NCBI GenBank assembly: GCA_017517965.1
Contig: JAFWXR010000005.1
Location: forward strand, 1 to 64,000
Origin: Clostridia bacterium
GTDB taxonomy: Bacteria; Bacillota; Clostridia; Oscillospirales; Feifaniaceae
Direction: 5' to 3'
DNA length: 64,000 nt
A program made the translations under genes and the position numbers. Below the pieces are notes generated by a model. It was not told the origin of the DNA. It saw only the letters and a program-made list of their open reading frames with translations, and ran no database searches. Of the stretch, positions 1 to 8,280 are shown in pieces (position 1 is the first letter of the stretch; each line of letters begins with the position of its first letter).

Positions 1-246
1 TACGAAGTAGACGGTGACAACGTAACCGTAAATGCAAATGCAGGCGTATCAAACGTACAGATCAACTTTGGTAAGTACTATTCAGAAACACTTAGTGCAA
101 ACGTAAATAACGAATTCGTTAAGAAGACGGGCGCAAGAAGCTGGATTGTATACAAATCAGAGACACCTGTAGAATTTGACGTAACGTTCGACGCATCGGC
201 ATACAATAGTGACGTAATAGTAAGACACATTACAGTTAACTTCTAA
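1..246 (+). CDS. C-terminal fragment of an unidentified protein, cut by the window edge
   Basis: The frame is open from the first base and stops with TAA at 244-246, giving the last 81 residues of a longer protein. The fragment is rich in Val, Asn, Ser and Thr, has no cysteine, and alternates polar and hydrophobic residues as beta-sandwich modules of secreted or surface proteins do. I recognise no family and assign no function. A strong terminator follows four bases after the stop, so this is the last gene of its transcription unit. Confidence 0.75.
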   Translation, partial: YEVDGDNVTVNANAGVSNVQINFGKYYSETLSANVNNEFVKKTGARSWIVYKSETPVEFDVTFDASAYNSDVIVRHITVNF

Positions 247-250
247 ACTT

Positions 251-282
251 AAAAAGAGAGGTCTTCGGACCTCTCTTTTTTT
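251..282 (+). terminator. Rho-independent terminator
   Basis: A perfect 13-bp stem (AAAAAGAGAGGTC with its complement) closes a TTCG tetraloop and runs into a T-tract. It ends the transcript of the truncated first gene. Confidence 0.92.
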
Positions 283-358
283 AATTCGGAATGCGTAATT
301 CGTAATTTGGAATTTCATTTAAATCACAATTCCTCCACCACAAAGGAGGATTGTAGGG
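283..358. repeat. Intergenic repeat of the AATTCGGAATT family
   Basis: The stretch opens with AATTCGGAATGCGTAATTCG and continues into an imperfect inverted repeat, CAATTCCTCC...GGAGGATTG. The same opening motif recurs in intergenic positions near 13255, 17762, 17894, 28240, 43924, 47345 and 60648. It has no coding potential. Confidence 0.6.
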
Positions 359-366
359 AAAATATC

Positions 367-402
367 AAAAAAGCAGTGCGTTTTTAGGTTGCACTGCTTT
401 TT
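367..402 (-). terminator. Terminator of the araC-type gene
   Basis: AAAAAGCAGTGC pairs with GCACTGCTTTTT around an 11-base loop. It lies 20 bases past the stop codon of the minus-strand regulator, and its symmetric A/T flanks would let it work in both directions. Confidence 0.85.
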
Positions 403-422
403 GGTGTTATAAAATATGCTTT

Positions 423-1292
423 TTACGGTTGTTTCTGAAGTTTTCTCAGTTCACTCGGGGCAATGCCCTTCTGCTTTTTAAATGCTTTGTTGAAATTTAC
501 GGTGTTGTTGAAACCGCACATCGTTGCAACCTGAAGCATCGTATACTTTTCCTGCGACGACGTTATGATTTTTTCAGCTTTTTCCACACGTTTTGCATTG
601 ATATAGTCCCACAGTGAAATACCGTTCATATGCTTGAAAAAATGTGAAAAATAATTGGGACTCAGCATAGCAATCTTCGATATCGCTTCAAGCGTAAGTT
701 CTTCACTGAGATGTGCATCAATATAGTCGTAAACCTTGAGGAGACTGCGTACATTCTCCGACTTGTTCACGTCGGGACATCTGTAATTGTGGTTGCGAAG
801 CAGGTCAATCAGAATCATATTGAGGTGCGAACGTATTGCAATATGATTGTAAGCATCCTCGTTTTCAAATTCTTGCTTTATGGCAATGAGTTTATCACTA
901 ATCAAGCCTGAATCCGACCCGGGAATACGGTTTTTAAAGTCGGGCGAATGAAAGAAACAAAAGGTAAGAAAACTTTCCTTTAAGGAAGAATAGTCGATGT
1001 TTTCGAGAAACCTTGGCTCAAATTGCAGGATTAAAAGTGACAAATTATCATCGTTAATTTCGGTTATATAGTGAACTTCGTTTGATGCGAATACAAAAAC
1101 ATCGCCCGGGTTCATCGGATAAACTTCTTTTTCCGTCGTATATTCACCCGAACCGCTGAGGACTAACGTGATTTCAAAATATGAATGATAGTGTCTGACA
1201 AACGGACGTGACTTATTTTCCACAGTACTATTCCACATCTTGATAAGAGGTTTGCCGTTCTGATAAAACAATTTACCTACCGTAGTTATCAT
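423..1292 (-). CDS. AraC-family transcriptional regulator
   Basis: This 289-residue protein has the standard two-part AraC layout. An N-terminal cupin-like sensor (about residues 20-95, with HYHSYFEI and a PGDVFVF turn) would bind an effector, probably a sugar. A C-terminal pair of helix-turn-helix motifs (about 190-285) ends with the typical ATMCGFNN...FNKAFKK signature. The ATG at 1292 follows a GAGG ribosome-binding site. It is transcribed away from the sugar-acid operon starting at 1422, whose promoter has a good -10 but a poor -35 box, so I infer that it activates that operon. The effector cannot be read from the sequence. Confidence 0.93.
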   Translation of the reverse strand: MITTVGKLFYQNGKPLIKMWNSTVENKSRPFVRHYHSYFEITLVLSGSGEYTTEKEVYPMNPGDVFVFASNEVHYITEINDDNLSLLILQFEPRFLENIDYSSLKESFLTFCFFHSPDFKNRIPGSDSGLISDKLIAIKQEFENEDAYNHIAIRSHLNMILIDLLRNHNYRCPDVNKSENVRSLLKVYDYIDAHLSEELTLEAISKIAMLSPNYFSHFFKHMNGISLWDYINAKRVEKAEKIITSSQEKYTMLQVATMCGFNNTVNFNKAFKKQKGIAPSELRKLQKQP

Positions 1293-1352
1293 ATTAACCT
1301 CACAATTCTTAATATAGTTTCTAAAATGCTGATTATAGTTAATGATATTCGA

Positions 1353-1384
1353 TTCAAATAATGTTAATATGATTATAGTATAAT
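1353..1384 (+). promoter_or_regulatory. Probable activator-dependent promoter of the sugar-acid operon
   Basis: A consensus TATAAT lies at 1379-1384, but the best -35 candidate (TTCAAA, 1353-1358) is 20 bases away and weak. This contrasts with the near-perfect promoters elsewhere in the window and fits control by the divergent AraC-type protein. A GGAGG ribosome-binding site precedes the ATG at 1422. Confidence 0.5.
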
Positions 1385-1421
1385 AAAAAAATTATGTCAA
1401 TAAATTCGACGGAGGCACAAA

Positions 1422-2759
1422 ATGAATTATTGCTCAAATCCAACAGAACTAAGAATAACGGATATGCGTTTTGTTGATATTACAGACGCACCTAAACGTT
1501 GTACTATTATACGTATTGATACCAATCAGGGTATTTCGGGTTACGGTGAAGTGCGTGATGCATCATCAAAGACCTATGCTCTTATGCTTAAAAGCAGAAT
1601 TTTAGGGGAAAACCCCTGCAACGTGGACAAGATTTTCCATAAAATCAAGCAGTTTGGCGGCCATTCACGTCAGGGCGGCGGCGTTTCCGGTATAGAAATT
1701 GCTTTGTGGGACCTTGCAGGTAAGGCGTACGGTGTACCGCTTTATCAGCTGCTCGGCGGTAAATTCCGTGATGAAATCCGTGTTTACTGTGACACTGACG
1801 TTGACGGTAAGCATACCGGTCACGATATGGGCCTTGCTCTTAAAAAGAGAATGGAAATGGGATTTACTTTTCTTAAGATGGACCTTGGTATAGGACTTCT
1901 TCTTGATGAACCCGACACAATCAATGCTCCCCTTGGGTTTATTGATGATATGAAGAAGTATGCAAGCCATATCTTAAACGTTCAGGGCGGTAGTGTGACT
2001 GCGGATATGGTCAAGCATCAGAAGAGTTACCAGATTGTTACTACGGCACATCCTTTCACGGGTATTCATCTTACGGAAAAAGGTCTTGATTACCTTGAAA
2101 ATTACGTAAAGGAAGTACGTGAAGTTATCGGTTACGAAGTTCCGCTTGCAATTGACCATTTCGGTCACGTTTGTGTTGAGGATTGTATCCGCTTTGCAAA
2201 GAGAATGGAACCGTACAATCTTGCTTGGCTTGAAGATATGGTTCCGTGGATTTATACAGACCAGTACGTAAGACTTAAGAACAGCACGACAATTCCGATT
2301 TGTACGGGTGAAGATATCTACCTTAAAGAAGGTTTTGAAACACTCATCAAGGCAGGCGGCGTATCGGTTATCCATCCTGACATTCTTACCTGCGGCGGTG
2401 CACTTGAGCTTAAGAAGATAGGTGATATTGCCGATGAACACGGCGTTGCAACGGCAATACATATGGCTGAAAGCCCTGTTGCATGCCTTGCGGCAGTTCA
2501 TACGGCTGCGGCAATGCACAACGTGCTTGCGCTTGAATTCCACTCGGTTGACGTGCCGTGGTGGGCTGATATGGTTACAGGTATACCCAATCCTCTCTTT
2601 GAAAACGGCTTTATTAAGGTTCCCGAAAAGCCGGGTCTTGGCTTTGATGACCTTAATGAAGAGGTTTTAAAACAGCATATCAATCCTGACATCCCCGGTT
2701 ACTTTGAGCCTACGGATGAATGGAATAAAGAATACTCGAATGACAGAATATGGAGCTAA
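1422..2759 (+). CDS. Enolase-superfamily (mandelate racemase/muconate lactonizing type) sugar-acid dehydratase
   Basis: The 445-residue protein has the N-terminal capping domain and C-terminal barrel of acid-sugar dehydratases. Visible active-site residues are Lys152 in FLKMDLG, probable metal ligands Asp245 (AIDHFGH), Glu271 (WLEDM) and Glu297 (TGEDIY), and a barrel His347 (AIHMAESP). The expected reaction is loss of water from an aldonic acid to give a 2-keto-3-deoxy acid, which suits the KDG kinase and KDPG aldolase encoded downstream. It heads the operon. The exact substrate (gluconate, galactonate, xylonate or another acid) cannot be set from sequence alone. Confidence 0.9.
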   Translation: MNYCSNPTELRITDMRFVDITDAPKRCTIIRIDTNQGISGYGEVRDASSKTYALMLKSRILGENPCNVDKIFHKIKQFGGHSRQGGGVSGIEIALWDLAGKAYGVPLYQLLGGKFRDEIRVYCDTDVDGKHTGHDMGLALKKRMEMGFTFLKMDLGIGLLLDEPDTINAPLGFIDDMKKYASHILNVQGGSVTADMVKHQKSYQIVTTAHPFTGIHLTEKGLDYLENYVKEVREVIGYEVPLAIDHFGHVCVEDCIRFAKRMEPYNLAWLEDMVPWIYTDQYVRLKNSTTIPICTGEDIYLKEGFETLIKAGGVSVIHPDILTCGGALELKKIGDIADEHGVATAIHMAESPVACLAAVHTAAAMHNVLALEFHSVDVPWWADMVTGIPNPLFENGFIKVPEKPGLGFDDLNEEVLKQHINPDIPGYFEPTDEWNKEYSNDRIWS

Positions 2760-2764
2760 CGACT

Positions 2765-3679
2765 ATGCATTTTAATGACAGAGAAGCTGTAATAGCACTT
2801 ACACCCTTGTGGAAGGGCGAAAGACTTCCTGACGGAAGACCGAAGGTAGAAGATAAATACCTTGATGCACTCTATGGAATGACACTTGAAGAAGTGTGGA
2901 AACCTATTTTCGTGCTCGGTTACGAGCATCAGTTTGTGGGTGGCGGTCTTGCACCCCTCACACCCTTGCATGACGACGGCAGAAAACTCGTCGGCCGTGC
3001 GGTAACCTGCACGTACTGTCCCACTCGTCCCGACCTTCACGACCTTCAGTTTGCACGCGGTGCGGAGGACGGAAGAAAAGGTAACTACAATCAGTGGGTA
3101 ATAGACAATCTTTATGAACGTGACGTTGTAGTTTGCGATATGTATGATAAAATATATAAAGGTACGTTTCTCGGCGGAAACCTTACTACCGCAGTAAAAA
3201 AGCACACCAAAAACGGCGGTGCAGTTATCTGGGGCGGTGTAAGAGACGTTGAACAGATGAAGCAGGTGCCCGACGTACAGGTCTACTATCGCGGAATTGA
3301 CCCCACGCCGATTCGTGAATTCGTTATGAAGGACTGGAATGATATAACCAGCTTCGGCGGTGCAGTATGTCTGCCCGGTGACGTTGTATTCGGTGCAGGC
3401 GGCGGCGTACTCTTTATTCCCAGCCATCTTGTTGCTGACGTTGTTGAGGGTGCGGCAAAGACGCATGTTAAGGACGATTTCGGTTTCGAAATGATATGTC
3501 AGGGCAAGTTCACAACTGCTCAGATTGACAGAAATACGTGGACGGAAGAAATGCTTGATATGCTTGTTGAATGGATCAATACCGATCCCAGAGGCGAAGA
3601 ATACCGCTATCTTGACTGGTCTAAGGAATACGACCTCGCAAGAAACGGTGACCCCAACGATACACAGACGGCACTTTAA
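2765..3679 (+). CDS. RraA-like protein (HMG/CHA aldolase-like family)
   Basis: The 304-residue product carries the RraA core: a GGNLTTAV loop (about 137-144) and GGVRD (157-161), whose Arg-Asp pair binds substrate and metal in class II HMG/CHA aldolases and oxaloacetate decarboxylases. It is longer than classical RraA (about 160 residues) and resembles the RraA-like proteins often found with sugar-acid dehydratases. I chose the ATG at 2765 because GGAG at 2752-2755 sits 9 bases upstream; an in-frame ATG at 2750 overlaps the previous gene but has no ribosome site. Annotations such as dimethylmenaquinone methyltransferase for this family are misleading. The likely role is a retro-aldol or decarboxylation step on a keto acid. 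Confidence 0.87.
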   Translation: MHFNDREAVIALTPLWKGERLPDGRPKVEDKYLDALYGMTLEEVWKPIFVLGYEHQFVGGGLAPLTPLHDDGRKLVGRAVTCTYCPTRPDLHDLQFARGAEDGRKGNYNQWVIDNLYERDVVVCDMYDKIYKGTFLGGNLTTAVKKHTKNGGAVIWGGVRDVEQMKQVPDVQVYYRGIDPTPIREFVMKDWNDITSFGGAVCLPGDVVFGAGGGVLFIPSHLVADVVEGAAKTHVKDDFGFEMICQGKFTTAQIDRNTWTEEMLDMLVEWINTDPRGEEYRYLDWSKEYDLARNGDPNDTQTAL

Positions 3680-3694
3680 TTCATTTTTAATATT

Positions 3695-3720
3695 AACAGT
3701 GGCGTGAAAGCGCCACTGTT
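3695..3720 (+). other. Intra-operon hairpin
   Basis: AACAGTGGCG pairs perfectly with CGCCACTGTT around TGAAAG, between the RraA-like gene and the aldolase gene. No T-tract follows, so it is more likely an mRNA-stabilising or processing hairpin than a terminator. Confidence 0.6.
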
Positions 3721-3737
3721 ATTGAAAGGTGATAGTT

Positions 3738-4376
3738 GTGGAAAATTTAATTAAAAAAATAACTGATACGGGGGTTATTCCCGTTATCAAGATAGATAAC
3801 GTAAAAGATGCACTGCCTTTGGCAGAGGCACTTAAAAACGGCGGTCTTTGCTGTGCGGAAATTACCTTCCGTACCGATGCTGCGGAGGAGTCGATAAGGC
3901 TTATTCACGAAAAGTATCCTGAATTCTTTATCGCTGCAGGAACGGTTCTTACAACAGAGCAGGCTGACAAGGCTATGGCTGCAGGTGCTTCCTTTATCGT
4001 AAGCCCGGGTCTTAATCCCGAGGTTGTAAAGCATTGTAACGACAAGGGCTATCCGATTATTCCCGGCGTATGCACACCTACGGAAATTGAGGCGGCAATG
4101 TCACTCGGACTTACGTACCTCAAATTCTTCCCCGCAGAAGCGGCAGGCGGTGTAAAAATGATAAAGGCGGTTTCTGCACCCTACACGAAGGTGCGCTTTA
4201 TGCCCACGGGCGGTATAAGCACCAAGAATCTTGCCGATTATCTGGGTTGCAAGGCGGTTTTTGCCTGTGGCGGAAGTTGGATGGTGCCATCTGACCTTAT
4301 AAACGAAGGCGGATTTGATGAAATTGAAAAACTTACTGCAGAAGCAGTTGCACTTTTAAAGGAGATAAGAGCATGA
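3738..4376 (+). CDS. eda: 2-dehydro-3-deoxyphosphogluconate (KDPG) aldolase
   Basis: The 212-residue class I aldolase cleaves KDPG, or the galacto epimer, to pyruvate and glyceraldehyde 3-phosphate. Glu41 in AEITFRT and the Schiff-base Lys129 in YLKFFPAE are present, as is the phosphate-binding FMPTGGI loop. Length matches the family. I prefer the GTG at 3738, preceded by AAAGGTG with a 6-base gap, over the in-frame GTG at 3729, which overlaps that ribosome site. The stop overlaps the start of the kinase gene by four bases (ATGA), which implies coupled translation. Confidence 0.93.
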   Translation: MENLIKKITDTGVIPVIKIDNVKDALPLAEALKNGGLCCAEITFRTDAAEESIRLIHEKYPEFFIAAGTVLTTEQADKAMAAGASFIVSPGLNPEVVKHCNDKGYPIIPGVCTPTEIEAAMSLGLTYLKFFPAEAAGGVKMIKAVSAPYTKVRFMPTGGISTKNLADYLGCKAVFACGGSWMVPSDLINEGGFDEIEKLTAEAVALLKEIRA

Positions 4377-5395
4377 AAAGAGTAGTTACTTTCGGAGAAC
4401 TTATGCTCCGACTTGCACCTAACGGATATTACCGTTTCTTCCAGAATGATCAGATGCAGGCTACCTTTGGCGGTGGTGAGGCAAACGTTGCCGTATCACT
4501 TGCAAACTACGGCCTCGACAGCGTATACGTTACAAAATTGCCTAAGCATGCAATAGGTCAGGCGGCGGTTGACTCACTTCGTTACTTCGGTATTGATACG
4601 TCAAAAATCACACGTGGCGGTGAGAGAGTCGGCATATACTTCCTTGAAAAAGGTGCTTCGCAGAGAGGCTCTGTATGTATATACGACAGAAAATACTCTG
4701 CAATTTCGCAGGCAACTACGGACGATTTTGACTGGGATGATATTTTTGAAGGCGCAGACTGGTTCCACTTCACAGGAATTACGCCCGCACTCGGTGAAAA
4801 TGTGGTTGAAATCTGTAAAGAGGCTTGTAAGGTTGCAAAGAGCAAGGGCATCAAGATATCCTGCGACCTCAATTACAGAGGCAAGCTCTGGACGAGAGAA
4901 CAGGCTCGTGAGGCAATGACTGACCTTTGTCAGTACGTTGACGTCTGCATCTCAAACGAAGAGGATGCCAAGGACGTATTCGGTATTGAAGCAGAAAATA
5001 CCGATATTTACGGAGGTAAACTCAATCACGAGGGATACAAGAGCGTTGCAAAACAGCTTGCAGACAAGTTTGGCTTTGAAAAGGTTGCAATCACACTTCG
5101 TACCTCAATATCTGCAAGTGATAACGACTGGGCAGGTATGCTTTACGACGGCGAAGATTATTATTTCTCAAAGAATTATCATCTGCACATAGTTGACCGC
5201 GTAGGTGGCGGTGACTCGTTTGGCGGAGGACTTATATATTCACTCCTTTCGGGCAAGTCGTCGAAGGATGCAATCGAATTTGCTGTTGCGGCATCCGCAC
5301 TCAAGCACTCGGTTGAGGGTGACTATAACAGAGTCAGCGTAGCTGAGGTTGAAAAGCTTGCAGGCGGTGACGGATCGGGAAGAGTTCAGAGATAA
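4373..5395 (+). CDS. kdgK: 2-keto-3-deoxygluconate kinase, PfkB family
   Basis: The 340-residue ribokinase-fold protein has the N-terminal substrate loop (FGGGEANVAVSLA, about 32-44) and the C-terminal PfkB signature DRVGGGDSFGGG, with catalytic Asp281. It would phosphorylate the 2-keto-3-deoxy acid made by the dehydratase, giving the substrate of the aldolase just upstream. Translation is coupled to the aldolase by a 4-base overlap. PfkB kinases vary in specificity, so the KDG assignment rests largely on the neighbours. Confidence 0.9.
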   Translation: MKRVVTFGELMLRLAPNGYYRFFQNDQMQATFGGGEANVAVSLANYGLDSVYVTKLPKHAIGQAAVDSLRYFGIDTSKITRGGERVGIYFLEKGASQRGSVCIYDRKYSAISQATTDDFDWDDIFEGADWFHFTGITPALGENVVEICKEACKVAKSKGIKISCDLNYRGKLWTREQAREAMTDLCQYVDVCISNEEDAKDVFGIEAENTDIYGGKLNHEGYKSVAKQLADKFGFEKVAITLRTSISASDNDWAGMLYDGEDYYFSKNYHLHIVDRVGGGDSFGGGLIYSLLSGKSSKDAIEFAVAASALKHSVEGDYNRVSVAEVEKLAGGDGSGRVQR

Positions 5396-5407
5396 CGGAG
5401 GCTAAAT

Positions 5408-6136
5408 ATGAAAACAGCACTTGTTACAGGCTCTTCAAGAGGTATAGGAAGAGCACTTGCAATCCGTCTTGCCAAGGACGGTTATAAAGTTATCGTCCAT
5501 GGGGCAGGAAACATTGCAAAGGCTGAAGAAACTAAAAAAATTATCGAGGAAAACGGTGGTGTTGCTGAAATTGTAATGGCAAACCTCTGCGACCTTGAGC
5601 AGACTAAGGCGATTTTTGAAAAAACAGGTCCGATTGACGTGCTTGTACTTAATGCATCACTTCAGTATCGTACTCCATGGCAGGAAATTTCACTTGAAGC
5701 AGCTTATGAACAGCTCAACTGTAACTTTGTATCATCAATGCTTCTCATTCAGGCGGTTGCGCCTCATATGAAGGAGCAGGGCTGGGGCAGAATAGTTACA
5801 ATCGGCTCGGTGCAGGAAGCTAAACCGCATCCCGATATGCTCGTTTATTCGGCATCAAAGGCGGCACAGACCAATATGATGGTTTCACTCTCGCTTCAGC
5901 TTGCCGAGTACGGCATAACGGTAAACAACGTTGCTCCCGGTGTTTTTTACACAGACAGAAATAGGGATGCTTTATCTGACCCCGACTACGCAAAGAAGGT
6001 CACTGACAGTATACCCGTAAAATTCTACGGTCAACCGGAGGACTGTGCAGGAATAGTATCACTTCTCTGTTCAGATGAAGGAAGATATATAACAGGTCAG
6101 AACATTTTTGTTGACGGAGGCAAGAGCGTACAATGA
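5408..6136 (+). CDS. Short-chain dehydrogenase/reductase
   Basis: This 242-residue Rossmann-fold oxidoreductase has the NAD(P) motif TGSSRGIG (7-14), NAS (about 82-84) and the Ser134-Tyr147-Lys151 triad in YSASK, ending with the GQNIFVDGG element. In this operon it could oxidise a free sugar to its lactone, feeding the lactonase gene that it overlaps by four bases, or it could interconvert uronate or keto intermediates. Substrate and cofactor preference are not decidable here. Confidence 0.9.
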   Translation: MKTALVTGSSRGIGRALAIRLAKDGYKVIVHGAGNIAKAEETKKIIEENGGVAEIVMANLCDLEQTKAIFEKTGPIDVLVLNASLQYRTPWQEISLEAAYEQLNCNFVSSMLLIQAVAPHMKEQGWGRIVTIGSVQEAKPHPDMLVYSASKAAQTNMMVSLSLQLAEYGITVNNVAPGVFYTDRNRDALSDPDYAKKVTDSIPVKFYGQPEDCAGIVSLLCSDEGRYITGQNIFVDGGKSVQ

Positions 6137-6801
6137 AAATAAGGTTTCTCGGGCAGAGTGGTTACGTATTGAAAAGTGCAAATACGCAGATAATTATCGA
6201 TCCGTATCTGTCGGACAGTGTAAACCGTGTTGCTAACAGACCGCGTACTTTACCCATACCGATGGCTCCGAAGGATATTTCGTGCGACGCTGTTATCTGC
6301 ACACACAATCATCTTGACCATCTTGATCCCGATACGGTGAGTGAGATAAATAACGAGCAGTTTTTCATTACCACGAACGAGGGTAAGGAAAAAATGCTCG
6401 AAATGGGCAAAAAGAACGTAAAGACGCTGAGTGTCGGCGAAAGTATTACAGTGGGTGATTTTAAAATTACGGCGGTATTTGCTGACCATACCGTTGAGGC
6501 GTTTGGTCTTATCGTTGAAGCGGAGGGTAAGAAGCTCTACTTCAGCGGTGATACGCTTTTTAACGAAAAGTTGTTTGAAATTGCAGAATATGCCCCCGAT
6601 ATGACCTTTATCTGCATAAACGGCAGACTCGGCAATATGAACGTCGATGAGGCACTTGTCGTTGCCAAAAAGATCGGGGCTGCGGTAAATATACCAAATC
6701 ATTACGATATGTTTGAGTCGAATTCCGAAAATCCGTATCTTTTCACGGAAAAGATAAACGGCGGTCGTGTATTGGAATTTGACAGGGAATACGACTTGTA
6801 A
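6133..6801 (+). CDS. Metallo-beta-lactamase-fold hydrolase, UlaG-like lactonase
   Basis: The 222-residue protein starts with the strand-rich metal-dependent hydrolase core and has the motif THNHLDHLD (His58, His60, Asp62, His63), Asp23 in IIDPY, and later FADH and SGDT elements. This is the compact UlaG/UPF0173 type, whose best-known member opens L-ascorbate-6-phosphate lactone. Its overlap with the dehydrogenase gene makes opening of a sugar lactone the most economical role, but that is inference. Other metal-dependent hydrolases of this fold cut phosphodiesters. Confidence 0.85.
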   Translation: MKIRFLGQSGYVLKSANTQIIIDPYLSDSVNRVANRPRTLPIPMAPKDISCDAVICTHNHLDHLDPDTVSEINNEQFFITTNEGKEKMLEMGKKNVKTLSVGESITVGDFKITAVFADHTVEAFGLIVEAEGKKLYFSGDTLFNEKLFEIAEYAPDMTFICINGRLGNMNVDEALVVAKKIGAAVNIPNHYDMFESNSENPYLFTEKINGGRVLEFDREYDL

Positions 6802-6817
6802 CTAATGAGGTGAAAAA

Positions 6818-8173
6818 ATGGAAAATTACAACAGAAGACAGGTTCTTGAACAGTTTGAATTACAAAAGGACTTTATGGAGGATAAGATCAATTACGGTAT
6901 TGAAATGTACCGTAAAGGCTATCTGAATATTACTGTTAAGGACAGTGAGGGGAACGTAATTCCCGGTGCAAAGGTGAAAATAAACCAGAAAACGCACGAA
7001 TTCAAGTTCGGTGCAAATATCTTTATGCTTGACGAGCTTGAAACAGACGAAAAGAATGAAAAGTACAAAAAGCATTTTGCTGAGCTTTTCAATATGGCGA
7101 CGCTGCCTTTCTACTGGGATGCACTTGAGCCCGAGGAAGGTCATCCGAGATATGCTAAGGACAGTGAGAAGATTTATCGCCGTCCTGCACCAGACCTCTG
7201 TGTCGAGTACTGTGAAGAACACGGTATCGAGCCCCGTTTGCATTGTCTTTCTTACGATGCATTTTTCCCGAAATGGCTTTATGATGCCGACGTGCACACG
7301 ATAAAAAAGGCTCTTGAAAAAAGATATAAAGAAATATCCGAAAGATATGCAGATAAAATCCCCACCATTGAAGTTATAAACGAAATGGAGTGGAGAACGT
7401 GGAAAACGGCATTCTACACCGAGCCTGATTTCGTTGAATGGAGTTTTAAACAAGCAGAAAAGTATTTCCCTGCAAATGAACTGACCATTAACGAGCATGC
7501 ACCGCTTCCGTGGGAGGACAGATGTCTGCCGAGCGACAAGTATTACGCTTACATAGAAGCGAATATGCTCAAGGGTGCGAGAATTGATGCTATCGGTATG
7601 CAGTACCACAACTTCTTTAAGAGGGAATTGGAGTACGAAAAGACCAGAATCCGCTATAACCCCGAGCTTTTATACAAGCATATGGATTTGTATGCGCGTT
7701 TCGGCAAGCCCTTACAGGTTACGGAGATTACCGTTCCTGCTTATTCGTGGGAGGCTGAGGATGAAGAAATTCAGGCTGAAATTCTTGAAAAGTTATACAA
7801 AATCTGGTTCTCACATCCGAATATGGAGCAGATTATTTACTGGAATCTCGTTGACGGATACGCTCATCTCTGGGACCCCTCTCCTGAAAAAATCAAGGCT
7901 TCGCAGGGCGATATGACTCTCGGTGAAAATAAGTGGTACGGCGGTCTTTTCCGCTTTGATATGACACCCAAGCCGGCATACTTTATGCTCAAAAATCTGA
8001 TCAAGAACGAATGGCATACCGAAGCTGAAACCGTTTCGGGTGCTGACGGTGTGGCACGCATCAAGGGCTTCTACGGTACGTATGACGTGGAAATTACGGT
8101 TGACGGTAAAACGGTTACAAAGCAGATTGACCTTTCTGCAAAGAAGAATAATAACAAAACGGTAATAATTTAA
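6818..8173 (+). CDS. Glycoside hydrolase family 10-like enzyme, probably cytoplasmic
   Basis: The 451-residue protein has the GH10 barrel signatures: FKFGANIF (about 62-69), FYWDALEPEEG (98-108), acid/base Glu189 in EVINEMEW and nucleophile Glu303 in QVTEITVP, with a barrel Trp at 342 (YWNLVDG). A short C-terminal beta domain (about 405-451) follows. There is no signal peptide, which is unusual for xylanases but matches divergent GH10 proteins found in sugar-acid operons. It would hydrolyse an imported oligosaccharide or glycoside and release the sugar or uronic acid used by the upstream genes. It is the last gene of the operon. Confidence 0.85.
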   Translation: MENYNRRQVLEQFELQKDFMEDKINYGIEMYRKGYLNITVKDSEGNVIPGAKVKINQKTHEFKFGANIFMLDELETDEKNEKYKKHFAELFNMATLPFYWDALEPEEGHPRYAKDSEKIYRRPAPDLCVEYCEEHGIEPRLHCLSYDAFFPKWLYDADVHTIKKALEKRYKEISERYADKIPTIEVINEMEWRTWKTAFYTEPDFVEWSFKQAEKYFPANELTINEHAPLPWEDRCLPSDKYYAYIEANMLKGARIDAIGMQYHNFFKRELEYEKTRIRYNPELLYKHMDLYARFGKPLQVTEITVPAYSWEAEDEEIQAEILEKLYKIWFSHPNMEQIIYWNLVDGYAHLWDPSPEKIKASQGDMTLGENKWYGGLFRFDMTPKPAYFMLKNLIKNEWHTEAETVSGADGVARIKGFYGTYDVEITVDGKTVTKQIDLSAKKNNNKTVII

Positions 8174-8176
8174 CGC

Positions 8177-8205
8177 AAAAAGAGACGGAAATCCGTCTCT
8201 TTTTC
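8177..8205 (+). terminator. Terminator of the sugar-acid operon
   Basis: AAAAAGAGACGG pairs with CCGTCTCTTTTT around AAAT, three bases after the glycosidase stop codon. Confidence 0.93.
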
Positions 8206-8234
8206 TTGTTTTGAATGCATATATATGGTATTAT
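8206..8234 (+). promoter_or_regulatory. Candidate promoter for the membrane-protein gene
   Basis: TTGTTT (8206-8211), 17 bases, then TATTAT (8229-8234). It starts at the end of the preceding terminator's T-tract. Confidence 0.5.
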
Positions 8235-8280
8235 AAAGGTGTATCTACGATACAAAATACATATAAAGGGGTAAAAATTT

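Noticed and set aside
2756-3466. Long antisense frame opposite the RraA-like gene (and a similar one at 1974-2543)
   Set aside because: They mirror well-supported genes, have no ribosome site and show no recognisable domain; codon bias of the sense gene explains them.
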